The notes beneath the pieces were generated by a model, which was not told the DNA's origin, did no database searches, and was given only the letters and a program-made list of their open reading frames with translations. From Weissella muntiaci (GTDB lineage Bacteria > Bacillota > Bacilli > Lactobacillales > Lactobacillaceae): a stretch of 64,000 nt of DNA. Positions 17,680 through 26,118 of the stretch are shown here, one piece after another. The position numbers were made by a program, and so were the translations under genes. The stretch is taken from positions 124,001 to 188,000 of the forward strand of contig NZ_SDGZ01000014.1 of assembly GCF_008107635.1 (NCBI RefSeq), read 5' to 3'. Position 1 is the stretch's first letter; every line of letters begins with the position of its first letter.

Positions 17680-17947
17680 TATTCAATTCCAATTTTGAAA
17701 ATTTTTCAAGAAATCTCTTATCGTTATCCGCTTGCGATCTCTTATCAATCCATTTTCTACCATTCATTAAGTAATGCATAACCTCTTCAGCGTCATCAAG
17801 AGAACTGAATGCCTTTTTCTCCAACTCTTCATCAATTCTAAACTTTGCATTATCACCAAATGGTCCCACCGGCCACATCATAGTTAACTTGTTGTTCTCC
17901 TTGATAACAGCAAAACCATTACCCCTTCTTACTTCTCGATTTATCAT
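17669..17947 (-). CDS. Hypothetical protein paired with Imm63
   Basis: Unrecognised 92-aa protein, charged and soluble: EVRRGNGFAVIKENNKLTMMWPVGPFGDNAKFRIDEELEKKAF then a helical DDAEEVMHYLMNGRKW and a basic/acidic C-terminus. AAAGGAAA precedes the ATG. Its stop overlaps the Imm63 start, so the two are translationally coupled. It could be a second immunity protein or the remains of a toxin-module partner; no evidence decides this. Confidence 0.6.
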   Translation of the reverse strand: MINREVRRGNGFAVIKENNKLTMMWPVGPFGDNAKFRIDEELEKKAFSSLDDAEEVMHYLMNGRKWIDKRSQADNDKRFLEKFSKLELNNDD

Positions 17948-18220
17948 TCTAGTTTCCTTTCTTGAAAACTCTCAAAATTGTATAATCCCCACTCTTTTGT
18001 GCGGTCCATAATATCCTCAAAATCTTGGTTATATTCATTATGTTCTCTGCAAACTTAACAACCTTCACAAAAGAGTTTGCCACAATAATAAAATACTTTC
18101 TACCGATTTCAAACCATTTAAAAATTCTTTCAAAAGTATTTGCATTTGATCGTTAAAAAATTTTTGAATAATCTTTAGCAATGCATTCTTCATTACCAAC
18201 CTAAATCCAACTTTAAACAA
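17948..18220. other. Leader of the Imm63 islet
   Basis: AT-rich intergenic DNA with promoter-like sequences only; no gene or clear structure seen. Confidence 0.45.
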
Positions 18221-18247
18221 AAAAAGACACGAAGTTAACTTCGTGTC
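18221..18247 (-). terminator. metK terminator
   Basis: Perfect palindrome GACACGAAGTT/AACTTCGTGTC followed on the minus strand by seven Ts, 12 bases after the metK stop. Confidence 0.92.
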
Positions 18248-18258
18248 TCCCTCATAAA

Positions 18259-19452
18259 TTACAAATTAAAATATGCCTTCAAAGCATCAACCTTATCCAG
18301 ACGTTCCCATGGCAAGTCCAACTCAGGACGACCGAAGTGACCGTAAGCGGCCGTTGCTTCATAACGTGGCTTTTGCAAATCCAAGTCTTCGATGATTCCA
18401 GCCGGACGCAATTCAAACAAATCACGCACTGCCTCAGTCAACTTATCTTCTGAAACCTTACCAGTACCAAAAGTATTCACGTTAACAGAAACTGGATGTG
18501 CCACACCAATAGCATAGGCAACTTGAATTTCAGCCTTATCAGCCAAACCAGCCGCCACAATGTTCTTCGCGATGTGACGAGTAGCATAGGCAGCTGAACG
18601 GTCGACCTTAGTGGCATCCTTTCCAGAGAAAGCACCACCACCATGACGCGCATAACCACCATAAGTATCGACAATAATCTTACGACCAGTCATTCCGGCA
18701 TCACCCTTTGGTCCACCAATTACAAAACGACCAGTTGGGTTAATGTAATACTTAGTATCAGCATCAACCATTTCGGCAGGAAGCACTGGTGCCAAGATGT
18801 GCTCACGAACATCCTTACGAAGTTGTTCAAGCGTTACATTATCGCGGTGTTGCGTTGACAAGACAACTGCATCAATTCGAACTGGAACATCATGCTCATC
18901 TAGTTCAACCGTTACCTGTGCCTTGGCATCTGGTAGCAAATAGCTAAGTTCTCCTGAACGGCGAACATCAGCTTGCTTCTTAACCAACTTGTGTGACAAG
19001 ACGACTGACAAAGGTAGGTATTCATCAGTTTCATTAGTAGCAAAACCGAACATCAAACCTTGGTCACCAGCACCAATTTCGTCAAGTGGATCAACACCAC
19101 CATCTTCACGTTGTTCAATAGCTGAATTAACACCTTGTGCAATATCGGGTGATTGTTCATCAATCGTCAAACCAACGTGTACATCGGAAGCCAGGAAGCC
19201 AGCTTCTGGATCATCATAACCAATCCGTGCTAATGTCTTACGAATAATTTGATCCATGTTCACATAAGCAGTTGTTGAAATCTCACCAAAGACATTTACA
19301 TATCCAGTGGTTACAGACGTCTCGATTGCTGTATGCGCATTAGGATCAGTTGCTAGGATTGCATCTAAGATTGCATCAGAAATTTGATCTGAAACTTTGT
19401 CAGGGTGCCCCTCAGACACTGACTCTGATGTAAATAAGCGCTTCTCTACCAT
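18259..19452 (-). CDS. metK: S-adenosylmethionine synthetase
   Basis: Makes SAM from methionine and ATP in the cytoplasm. Full set of MetK signatures: [21 protein letters not shown] at the N-terminus, [12 protein letters not shown] (ATP-binding hexapeptide) and [19 protein letters not shown]. About 397 aa, normal length. The start [11 protein letters not shown] at 19452 is chosen; a longer frame to 19530 would translate the riboswitch terminator. Preceded by an S-box-like leader (19495-19650), so SAM feedback on its own synthesis is expected. Confidence 0.97.
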   Translation of the reverse strand: MVEKRLFTSESVSEGHPDKVSDQISDAILDAILATDPNAHTAIETSVTTGYVNVFGEISTTAYVNMDQIIRKTLARIGYDDPEAGFLASDVHVGLTIDEQSPDIAQGVNSAIEQREDGGVDPLDEIGAGDQGLMFGFATNETDEYLPLSVVLSHKLVKKQADVRRSGELSYLLPDAKAQVTVELDEHDVPVRIDAVVLSTQHRDNVTLEQLRKDVREHILAPVLPAEMVDADTKYYINPTGRFVIGGPKGDAGMTGRKIIVDTYGGYARHGGGAFSGKDATKVDRSAAYATRHIAKNIVAAGLADKAEIQVAYAIGVAHPVSVNVNTFGTGKVSEDKLTEAVRDLFELRPAGIIEDLDLQKPRYEATAAYGHFGRPELDLPWERLDKVDALKAYFNL

Positions 19453-19494
19453 AATAAATTTGTACTCCCGAAATAATATTATTGTGTAAGAAAC

Positions 19495-19650
19495 AAACAA
19501 AAACCAACACATCTCCATCCCTGGTGACATATTGGTTTCGCCTAATATGCCTATCTACTAGAAAGTACCACATCGTCCCAAGCATAAACTTGGGGTAAGC
19601 TGGTGTCAGATCGTCGGGTCTAGTCCCTCCCTGAACTCTGGATAGGAAGT
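19495..19650 (-). promoter_or_regulatory. SAM-I (S-box)-like riboswitch with terminator, metK leader
   Basis: On the minus strand the P1 arms CCTATC (19641-19646) and GATAGG (19550-19555) enclose CAGAG, GGGAGGGACTAGACCC and a CCCAAG/CTTGGG hairpin, then TGTGGTACTTTC, which track the S-box consensus (AGAG, GGAGGGACUGGCCC, GGUGCUAAUUCC). A following AACCAA...TTGGTT hairpin with TTTTTGTTTG is a terminator. CATATTAGG/CCAATATG overlaps it and can serve as antiterminator. Divergent members of the SAM-I/IV clan are an alternative. Confidence 0.72.
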
Positions 19651-19757
19651 CTGTATTAATTTTTCTTTGAATCGTTTAAATCACTTAAACTAGTGTATCA
19701 CATCTGGATTAACTGGCAAGTATTTATTACCGTCCAAGTGATCATATAATAAACAAA

Positions 19758-19785
19758 AATTGACTAGCACAATCGCTAATCAATT
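19758..19785 (-). terminator. Terminator after the ABC transporter
   Basis: Minus strand AATTGATTAGC / GCTAGTCAATT hairpin with one G-U pair followed by TTTTTG, 13 bases after the stop. Confidence 0.75.
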
Positions 19786-19798
19786 TACATTCTGCCGA

Positions 19799-21559
19799 TT
19801 AATTTCCAACCGTTAACTGTTCGGAAACATATTGTGCATACAACGGATGGTTAGCAACTAATTCACTATGCTTACCGGCTCCGGTTACTGCACCGTGTTC
19901 AATAAAGTAAATTTTGTCTGCATCGACGATCGTTGATAGCCGATGAGCGATCACCAACGTTGTCCGTCCCTGCATCAATGTATCCAAAGCCTTTTGAACC
20001 ATTGATTCACTTTCTGAATCAAGACTCGCTGTAGCTTCATCCAGCATTAAAATCTTAGGATCACGCAAGAAGGCACGTGCAATCGCAATTCTCTGACGTT
20101 GTCCACCAGAGATTTTAACCCCGCGTTCGCCGACTTGAGTATTAAGCTGCTCCGGCATCTGCTCAACGAAGTTACGCGCGAACGCCAACTCCAACACATG
20201 CCATAGTTGATCATCACTATATGCACCTTCAAGACCATAAGTCAGATTGTCGCGAATCGTTCCCGCCATGATTGCCGAATCTTGCGAAACAAAACCAATT
20301 TGTGAACGCCAATTTTCGAGTGAAACTGATTCGATTGAGTTATCACCGATCATAATCTCACCACTGGTTGGTTGATAAAAACGCTCTAACAAGCTGAAAA
20401 TTGTCGACTTACCACCACCGGAAGGTCCAGCAAAGGCAACAATTGTATTTGGCTTAGCTTCAAAGCTGACATCATGCAAGATTTGCTCACCAGTATCGTA
20501 ACCAAAATTCACATGCTTAGCGGCAAGGGTTGCCCCCTCAACATCAATTGTTTGTCCAACAGTCAAACGTTCTTGATCTTCAACTAGTAGCTCATTCAAG
20601 CGCTCCGTTGAACCAGCCGCCTTCGACAAATCGGTAAAGAACATCCCTAACACTGGAACTGCTCCAATCAGGTTCATTAAGTACATCAAGAAACTCATTA
20701 ACGTCCCAATTGCCATTGCGCCAACTGCAACTCGGTGAATCCCATATGCCAACAAGCCGAAGATTGTCGACATCATCAAAAGCATCATAACTGGTTGCAT
20801 GGATCCATCAAAGATTGCTTCCTTCAATCCAATCCGATACAACTTTTGAATACTGAATCCTGCTGCACGAGTGGCCTGTTGTTCGCCGTTTGATGACTTA
20901 ACTAAACGAATTTCTGAGAGCACTTCACTAGCACTACCTGAAAAATCGGCTAGTGAATCTTGGCGGGCACGCGCAATCTTGCTGCCAAAAATTGCCAAAG
21001 GCGTAATTAGAATTGCCGCGATTGGTACAACCGTGACCATTGCAACAGTCATATGCCAATCCATCCGCCACATCATTACGATTGATCCTAGTAACAGTAG
21101 CAAGCTCGAAAGAGTCTGTGGTACTGTTTTAGCCAAGAAATCCTTTACCTGCGAAGTATCATTAATTAGTCGACTGTTAATCTCACCAACTTTAACCTTG
21201 TCGAAGTACTTTACTCGCAAATGAACTAACTTATCCCAAATCTTCTCACGGAGATTTTTAACAACGTTTTCACCGAAGAAGCCTAGAATAGCCGCTCCAA
21301 TTGCTCCCAACAACATGGCAACAATATAAACACCGACAACTTTACCTAAAACGCCATAGTTGATTCCTTTACTAAAACCATCAATCAATGGTCGAATCAT
21401 CTTGGGTACGATCAATTGCAAGATCGTACCACCAATCCCTGCGCCCAACCCAATTACAAACAAACTGTACTTAGGTCTCGTAAGTCCAATTAACCTGAAA
21501 AAACTTGCGAATGACAATTTGCTACGCTTTGGTTGACTAAATGCTTGCTTCCGTTCCAT
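19799..21559 (-). CDS. ABC exporter, fused permease-ATPase (LmrA/BmrA type)
   Basis: 586-aa half-transporter expected to work as a homodimer in the membrane and export hydrophobic compounds. Six transmembrane helices fill about residues 20-325; the nucleotide-binding domain follows with Walker A GPSGGGKST, Q-loop IGFVSQDSA, signature SGGQRQR and Walker B ILMLDEATASLD plus the His-loop VIAHRLST. Preceded by a MarR regulator with a 14-base gap, so one operon. Substrate is unknown; multidrug efflux is the usual annotation. Confidence 0.92.
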   Translation of the reverse strand: MERKQAFSQPKRSKLSFASFFRLIGLTRPKYSLFVIGLGAGIGGTILQLIVPKMIRPLIDGFSKGINYGVLGKVVGVYIVAMLLGAIGAAILGFFGENVVKNLREKIWDKLVHLRVKYFDKVKVGEINSRLINDTSQVKDFLAKTVPQTLSSLLLLLGSIVMMWRMDWHMTVAMVTVVPIAAILITPLAIFGSKIARARQDSLADFSGSASEVLSEIRLVKSSNGEQQATRAAGFSIQKLYRIGLKEAIFDGSMQPVMMLLMMSTIFGLLAYGIHRVAVGAMAIGTLMSFLMYLMNLIGAVPVLGMFFTDLSKAAGSTERLNELLVEDQERLTVGQTIDVEGATLAAKHVNFGYDTGEQILHDVSFEAKPNTIVAFAGPSGGGKSTIFSLLERFYQPTSGEIMIGDNSIESVSLENWRSQIGFVSQDSAIMAGTIRDNLTYGLEGAYSDDQLWHVLELAFARNFVEQMPEQLNTQVGERGVKISGGQRQRIAIARAFLRDPKILMLDEATASLDSESESMVQKALDTLMQGRTTLVIAHRLSTIVDADKIYFIEHGAVTGAGKHSELVANHPLYAQYVSEQLTVGN

Positions 21560-21573
21560 GACCTGAGTTCCTC

Positions 21574-22230
21574 TTACTTAGTTTCCTTTTTATCGTCGGC
21601 TGACCACTTCCCAAAGTCCCAGCCATTATTGCGCCACATTTCACGGCGCATTTCATTTCCCATCCGTTGCATCTCACGACGCATATCGTGGTCCATTTGA
21701 TGCTTGTTACCAAAACGATGGTGTTCTGAACCCATTGGGCCAAATTTACGAATGTTCTCCTCATCGAAGAAATCGAAATCATCGTCACCTTGATTTTCAG
21801 CAATTAATTTTTGCATAATCTCAGCCAAAGCCGCACGTTCTTCCTCGTCCAACGCACCGAAGATCTGCTCTGATGCTTCATCGTGCTCTTCAGTTCGCGC
21901 ATCTTCCAGCGCACGACCTGCATCAGTTAGGAACACCCGACTGACGCGCTTATCATTTTCATCAGCAACCCGCTTAACAAGATCACGTGCTTCCAAGTTC
22001 TTAACCTGGTTCGTTACGCTTGATGGCTTGATATCCAACAATTCTGAAATTTCAGTGTTAGTTAGTCCATCGTTTTTCCACAGTTGAACCAATAATCCTT
22101 GCGCCCCATTACGACCTTGGCGACTCCGTAAGCGCTCATTTCGCATTTCACTATGCAAAGCCATCAATACCTTTGGATTACGCAAGAACTTCGAAAACAG
22201 TTGAACTAATGAATTTGTTTGTTCTGACAT
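21574..22230 (-). CDS. MarR-family regulator with long charged tail
   Basis: Winged-helix repressor, 218 aa. The MarR domain (about 1-150) has GLTNTEISELLDIKPSSVTNQVKNLEARDLVKR as HTH and DENDKRVSRVFLTDAG as wing. The extra tail (about 155-218) is rich in Met, Arg, His and Trp (HRFGNKHQMDHDMRREMQRM) and is unusual for the family; metal or lipid contact is conceivable but unproven. Leads the operon with the ABC exporter and probably represses it through the ATTTAGTTT sites upstream. Confidence 0.9.
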   Translation of the reverse strand: MSEQTNSLVQLFSKFLRNPKVLMALHSEMRNERLRSRQGRNGAQGLLVQLWKNDGLTNTEISELLDIKPSSVTNQVKNLEARDLVKRVADENDKRVSRVFLTDAGRALEDARTEEHDEASEQIFGALDEEERAALAEIMQKLIAENQGDDDFDFFDEENIRKFGPMGSEHHRFGNKHQMDHDMRREMQRMGNEMRREMWRNNGWDFGKWSADDKKETK

Positions 22231-22251
22231 TTGTTTTACCTCAATCTTTTT

Positions 22252-22327
22252 ATTTAGTTTTGTTTTGTATTTACTAACAAAATATATTATGAACCGTTAT
22301 TTAGTTTTGTCAACACCAAACTAAATA
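22252..22327 (-). promoter_or_regulatory. MarR operator candidates (three ATTTAGTTT half-sites)
   Basis: ATTTAGTTTTGT occurs at 22252-22263 and again at 22299-22310, and the inverse AAACTAAAT at 22318-22326 forms a palindrome with the second copy (TTTAGTTT...AAACTAAA). They lie in the MarR promoter region, as autoregulatory MarR sites usually do. Confidence 0.55.
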
Positions 22328-22360
22328 AAAAGCTACGGAATATTAAAATCCAGTAGCTTC
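22325..22360 (-). terminator. Terminator after the 22365 gene
   Basis: Minus strand AAGCTAC...GTAGCTTTTT hairpin (inner GGA/TCC pairs). It partly overlaps the MarR operator region, so it separates the two transcription units. Confidence 0.75.
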
Positions 22361-22364
22361 CGTG

Positions 22365-23039
22365 TTATTTATCTTTAGCTTTGCTCTCTGCAATCGCTTC
22401 TTCAATTGCGGTTACAATCAACATTTGCTTCATTGAAACTTTGTCATCATCGCCTAATCGTTCAATCTTGATTTGTTTAGTCAAATGCCAGCGCTCTGTA
22501 GTTGCTCGATACAGCTTGACTCCTTGGGTATCTTTCACCTGATAACCGGTTGAGAATAACTGCCAAGGATTCCGCCTTGATGCGGCAATCACCGTCCCCG
22601 ACTTGTCCAAAAACTGATACTGATGCCAGAATAACGCCCAAACATTCTCACGTAATGCCCCATCAAATTCACCGGCCTGATTATAGAAAACACCCCCGCG
22701 TGCAATCGATAATGACAGCATTCGACGTGATTGTTGCTCCGAATAGATGACTGTGCCATCAGAGCTTTCAATCTTTAGCGAATCGCCAAAGGGATGCCAG
22801 AAATCGCCAGTCAACGTACCAACCACTTTCCCATCAATCTTAATGTCATAAGATGTTGAGAGGCGGAAGAACTTTTGTACCAGTTCAACCTTCTTCGCCT
22901 GTTCCAACTGTTCATCTAATTTCTGTGCCGGCGTTTTACTTGCAGCATAAATCGTCAGTGGTTGAACAAAACTAGTAATTACCATTAATAACAATATTAA
23001 CTTCTTTAACTTCTTTAACTTCTTCAAATTTTTGCTCAC
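22365..23039 (-). CDS. Exported or anchored protein, LURP-one/Tubby-like fold candidate
   Basis: 224-aa protein of unknown function. A very lysine-rich start (MSKNLKKLKKLKKLILLLMVITSFVQPLTIYAA) forms a signal peptide or anchor. The rest is a series of short strands (YDIKIDGKVVGTLTGDFW, DSLKIESSDGTVIYSEQQ, YQFLDKSGTVIAASRRNPW) of the kind seen in LURP-one/Tubby C-terminal-like barrels, which is only a suggestion. GTG start directly after the stop of the SDR gene (TAAGTG), so translation is coupled. Confidence 0.6.
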   Translation of the reverse strand: MSKNLKKLKKLKKLILLLMVITSFVQPLTIYAASKTPAQKLDEQLEQAKKVELVQKFFRLSTSYDIKIDGKVVGTLTGDFWHPFGDSLKIESSDGTVIYSEQQSRRMLSLSIARGGVFYNQAGEFDGALRENVWALFWHQYQFLDKSGTVIAASRRNPWQLFSTGYQVKDTQGVKLYRATTERWHLTKQIKIERLGDDDKVSMKQMLIVTAIEEAIAESKAKDK

Positions 23040-23858
23040 TTACATAATTTTCTGAATTAGCCAATCAAATAGTCGATCGCCAAAAATATTCTTAAATGCC
23101 ACTGCGGGCTTTGCACCATAGCCAACCAAATAATGCGTCCTTGGCCGGCGAACCGTAACCGCCTTAACAATTTTATTAGCAATTACCTCCGGCGCCGTTA
23201 ATTTGCCATTCTGATATAAGTTCCGTAAATTGGCCGCCTTTGTTTTAGCGGCTGTTGCATAGGCCCCATGGCTTGATGCTTCTTCAAAGTTATCTGCCGC
23301 GATCAAACCCCATTGTGTCTTAATTGCTCCTGGTTCAATTAAAATTACATCAATTCCAAAAGGTGCGACCTCAATCCGCATCGAATTCGAAAAGCCTTCC
23401 AGCGCAAATTTACTGGCGTGATACCATGCACCATACGGAGTCCACATCCGACCACCCATCGATGATATATTAACGATTTTTCCAAACTGATGTTCACGCA
23501 TCGACGGCAAAACTAACTGCGTCAAACGTGCCAAACCAAAGATATTTACTTCAAACTGGCGACGAGCTTCCGCAATGCTTACATCTTCGACCGCTCCATA
23601 TGATCCGTAGCCCGCATTATTAACTAAAACATCAATACGACCTTCAGTTGCCAAGATCTTTTCAACCTGAGTTTTCATTACCTTCTCATCGGTAACGTCC
23701 ATCGCCAATGTTTTGATCCCAAGTTCTTCCAAATCGTCCATTAAAGCAACTCTTCTGGCAACGCCATTAACAACGTATCCTGCCTGATTCAACGCTATCG
23801 CCGTTGCCTTACCAATCCCTGATGATGCTCCCGTCACTAACGCTACTCGCTTTTCCAT
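23040..23858 (-). CDS. Short-chain dehydrogenase/reductase
   Basis: 272-aa classical SDR: TGASSGIGKATA (NAD(P)-binding), NNAGYGSYG, the catalytic Ser in NISSMGG and YHASK. Cytoplasmic oxidoreductase of unknown substrate, close to the YusZ-type enzymes of Firmicutes. Cotranscribed with the 22365 gene. Confidence 0.9.
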   Translation of the reverse strand: MEKRVALVTGASSGIGKATAIALNQAGYVVNGVARRVALMDDLEELGIKTLAMDVTDEKVMKTQVEKILATEGRIDVLVNNAGYGSYGAVEDVSIAEARRQFEVNIFGLARLTQLVLPSMREHQFGKIVNISSMGGRMWTPYGAWYHASKFALEGFSNSMRIEVAPFGIDVILIEPGAIKTQWGLIAADNFEEASSHGAYATAAKTKAANLRNLYQNGKLTAPEVIANKIVKAVTVRRPRTHYLVGYGAKPAVAFKNIFGDRLFDWLIQKIM

Positions 23859-23921
23859 ATGATTACTTCAGTCCTCAATTTATTTGGTCTTATTATATAG
23901 CCAATCCCGCAAATTTCATAC

Positions 23922-23958
23922 TAAAAAAGCGTAAAGTGGCTGTTTACCACCTTACGCT
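23922..23958 (-). terminator. Terminator of the hexulose-phosphate operon
   Basis: AGCGTAAGGTGG / CCACTTTACGCT on the minus strand with TTTTTT, 13 bases after the hxlB stop. Confidence 0.88.
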
Positions 23959-23970
23959 ATTTATAAGTTA

Positions 23971-24513
23971 TTACTCCATATTTGAATGAGTTGCTTTGGC
24001 AGTATCATTCGAAACATGATCGCGTCGGCTAATCATTAGTGTTAATACATCCAAGGTCACATGCACACTTTGATCAAAGAGCGTACTCAATAATTGAATT
24101 GAAGCTACACCATCACCGGCTTTGGTAGCTCCTGGAACAATAATTGTCGCCACTCCAAGTTGGGCTAATGGTGAATTGGCATTACTTGTAACACCAATTA
24201 CATCAACCCCATTTTCTGCGGCGCGCTGTGCTGGTTCGACTACTGAGCCAGTCGTGCCTGAGCCAGATACTGCTACCAAAACATCGCCTGGCATAATTGA
24301 TGGCGTAATCGTCTCACCAATGACAAAGACCGTGTAGCCAATGTGCATGAGGCGCATTGCAAAACCTTTAACCATCAATCCTGAACGTCCAGCACCCAGC
24401 ACAAAGATCCGACGGTCTTTTGTAATCACTGCCTCAGCCTGTGCTAGTTGCTTTTCATCAACCTGGTGCATCACCGTACTAATTTCTGTTAAAACTTCAT
24501 CAATCAACGCCAT
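23971..24513 (-). CDS. hxlB: 6-phospho-3-hexuloisomerase
   Basis: SIS-domain isomerase converting D-arabino-3-hexulose 6-phosphate to fructose 6-phosphate. 180 aa; FVLGAGRSGLMVKGFAMRLMHIG and AVSGSGTTGSVV form the phosphate-binding SIS loops. It follows hxlA with a two-base gap and comes last in a five-gene operon. Confidence 0.88.
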   Translation of the reverse strand: MALIDEVLTEISTVMHQVDEKQLAQAEAVITKDRRIFVLGAGRSGLMVKGFAMRLMHIGYTVFVIGETITPSIMPGDVLVAVSGSGTTGSVVEPAQRAAENGVDVIGVTSNANSPLAQLGVATIIVPGATKAGDGVASIQLLSTLFDQSVHVTLDVLTLMISRRDHVSNDTAKATHSNME

Positions 24514-24515
24514 GT

Positions 24516-25136
24516 TTATAATGCCCCCTTAAATTGCTTACCTGCTGCTACTGGATCATCAGCACCAGCAATCTTTCCACCAACAATTGCAACTTCCGCG
24601 ATCCCATCAGCAGATAATTTTTGCACCTGTTCAAGATCAATCCCACCAGCAACTGCAATGTGTTGGATACTTGGAAAGACTTCATGGAAGTGTTTAACTG
24701 AACCAGCAGCATCAAAAGCATTTGCACTGTCGTGTGAGTGATGTAATCCAAAAATGGCATCTTCAAAGATTAATAGTGGCTCAATGTCTGCCTCATCCAT
24801 ATTCAACAAGTCGATTAGCACCTGCTTATGTGCTTTTTGAGCAACTTCATAAACAGCTTTTAAGGTTGCCAAATCGGATGCACCCATTACGGTCAAAATA
24901 TCAGCGTTGGCCTCATAACCCTTTTCAAATTCATAAACACCCTCGTCGATTGTCTTCACATCCATCAACAGAGCAGACTTTTGCAAGGTTGCCTTGATGT
25001 CCTGCAAGGCAATCAAACCGTAGTCTTTAACCAAAGATGTCCCCAATTCAATCACATCGGCAATTCCGTCTAAAGAGGTTGCCAAATCAATTGCGGCTGC
25101 TAAACTTACTCGATCAATTGCTACTTGTAATTTCAT
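24516..25136 (-). CDS. hxlA: 3-hexulose-6-phosphate synthase
   Basis: Orotidine-phosphate-decarboxylase-fold aldolase (206 aa) that joins formaldehyde to ribulose 5-phosphate, or runs in reverse. Key stretches: MKLQVAIDRVSL, DVIELGTSLVKDYG, DVKTIDEGVYEFEKGYEANADILTVMG and AVAGGIDLEQV. 3-keto-L-gulonate-6-phosphate decarboxylase is the main alternative family, but the adjacent hxlB favours this call. It overlaps the kinase stop (ATGA). Confidence 0.82.
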   Translation of the reverse strand: MKLQVAIDRVSLAAAIDLATSLDGIADVIELGTSLVKDYGLIALQDIKATLQKSALLMDVKTIDEGVYEFEKGYEANADILTVMGASDLATLKAVYEVAQKAHKQVLIDLLNMDEADIEPLLIFEDAIFGLHHSHDSANAFDAAGSVKHFHEVFPSIQHIAVAGGIDLEQVQKLSADGIAEVAIVGGKIAGADDPVAAGKQFKGAL

Positions 25137-26098
25137 TCTGCTTCACTAACTCCTTCTTTTTCATAAAATGCATTCAATTCAGCTGGTGTTGGGTAACCAT
25201 CATTATCCCCCGGTGTCTGGACTTGCATTGCTCCCACAGCGTTTCCGCGTAGGACCGCTGCCTGCATAGACTTATTTTCAAGCAATGCAGTGATTACACC
25301 CAAAGCAAAACCATCGCCGGCCCCAACTGTATCCACAACATGATCAACCTTGAATCCGCGAACCGTGTAACTCTCACCCAACTTGGTTTGTACATAAGCG
25401 CCATCAGGGCCAAGTTTAACAATTACAACTTGTGTTCGGTCACCTTGAAGATAGAAATCAGCAATTTCTTTAGGATCTTCACTCCCCATTAAGATTTTGC
25501 CTTCACCAATCCCTGGTAGAACAATATCTGCATACTGTGCAAAATGATTAATATTTTTAATCATCTTTGCATCGTCCCCCCAAAGGGCTGGACGCAAATT
25601 TGGATCAAAGGTAATTAACTTTTCAGCGGCCACCAGCCGGTCAAGCAAATGTTGAAAGGCCTCGTTGGTCGTTTCTGATAGAGCTGGGAAAATACCAGAC
25701 ATATGGGCAATCTTTACATCTGTGAGATCAATCTGATCAATCACATTCGATGACAAGTGCGAGGCAGCTGAACCACGACGATAATTGAAGGTAGCCGGGT
25801 CACCATTGGTAACCTGCTGCTTCAATTGGAATCCGGTCCAGAACGTTTCATCCTCTGAAACGTAATTTGTGCCGACACCGTGCTCTGCAATAACCTTTTT
25901 TGCATAGCCACCCAATGGATCAACGCCCAAACGACTCGCATATTGCGTTGCATGGCCCAAGCGTTGCACACCGATTGCTACATTTAGCTCGGCTCCTCCC
26001 AATAGCTTGAAATAGTTGATTGTATCAACTAGACTAGCATCTGCGTCTGTTGACATAAAAGTTACAACTGGTTCACCAATCGTCAAAAATTCACTCAT
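25133..26098 (-). CDS. PfkB-family sugar kinase, KdgK-like
   Basis: 321-aa ribokinase-fold kinase similar to 2-keto-3-deoxygluconate kinases: GGAELNVAIGVQRLG near the N-terminus, FDPNLRPALW in the middle and the catalytic DTVGAGDGFALG near the C-terminus. The start at 26098 has GAGGGAAG five bases upstream; the ATG at 26113 has none. In this operon it probably phosphorylates the imported sugar or keto-sugar acid. Confidence 0.85.
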   Translation of the reverse strand: MSEFLTIGEPVVTFMSTDADASLVDTINYFKLLGGAELNVAIGVQRLGHATQYASRLGVDPLGGYAKKVIAEHGVGTNYVSEDETFWTGFQLKQQVTNGDPATFNYRRGSAASHLSSNVIDQIDLTDVKIAHMSGIFPALSETTNEAFQHLLDRLVAAEKLITFDPNLRPALWGDDAKMIKNINHFAQYADIVLPGIGEGKILMGSEDPKEIADFYLQGDRTQVVIVKLGPDGAYVQTKLGESYTVRGFKVDHVVDTVGAGDGFALGVITALLENKSMQAAVLRGNAVGAMQVQTPGDNDGYPTPAELNAFYEKEGVSEAE

Positions 26099-26118
26099 GT
26101 TGTCTTCCCTCATTGTTC

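Noticed and set aside
17266-17947. Type II toxin-antitoxin pair
   Set aside because: Size and overlap would suit it, but the second protein has Imm63 features and the first shows no toxin or antitoxin fold I recognise.
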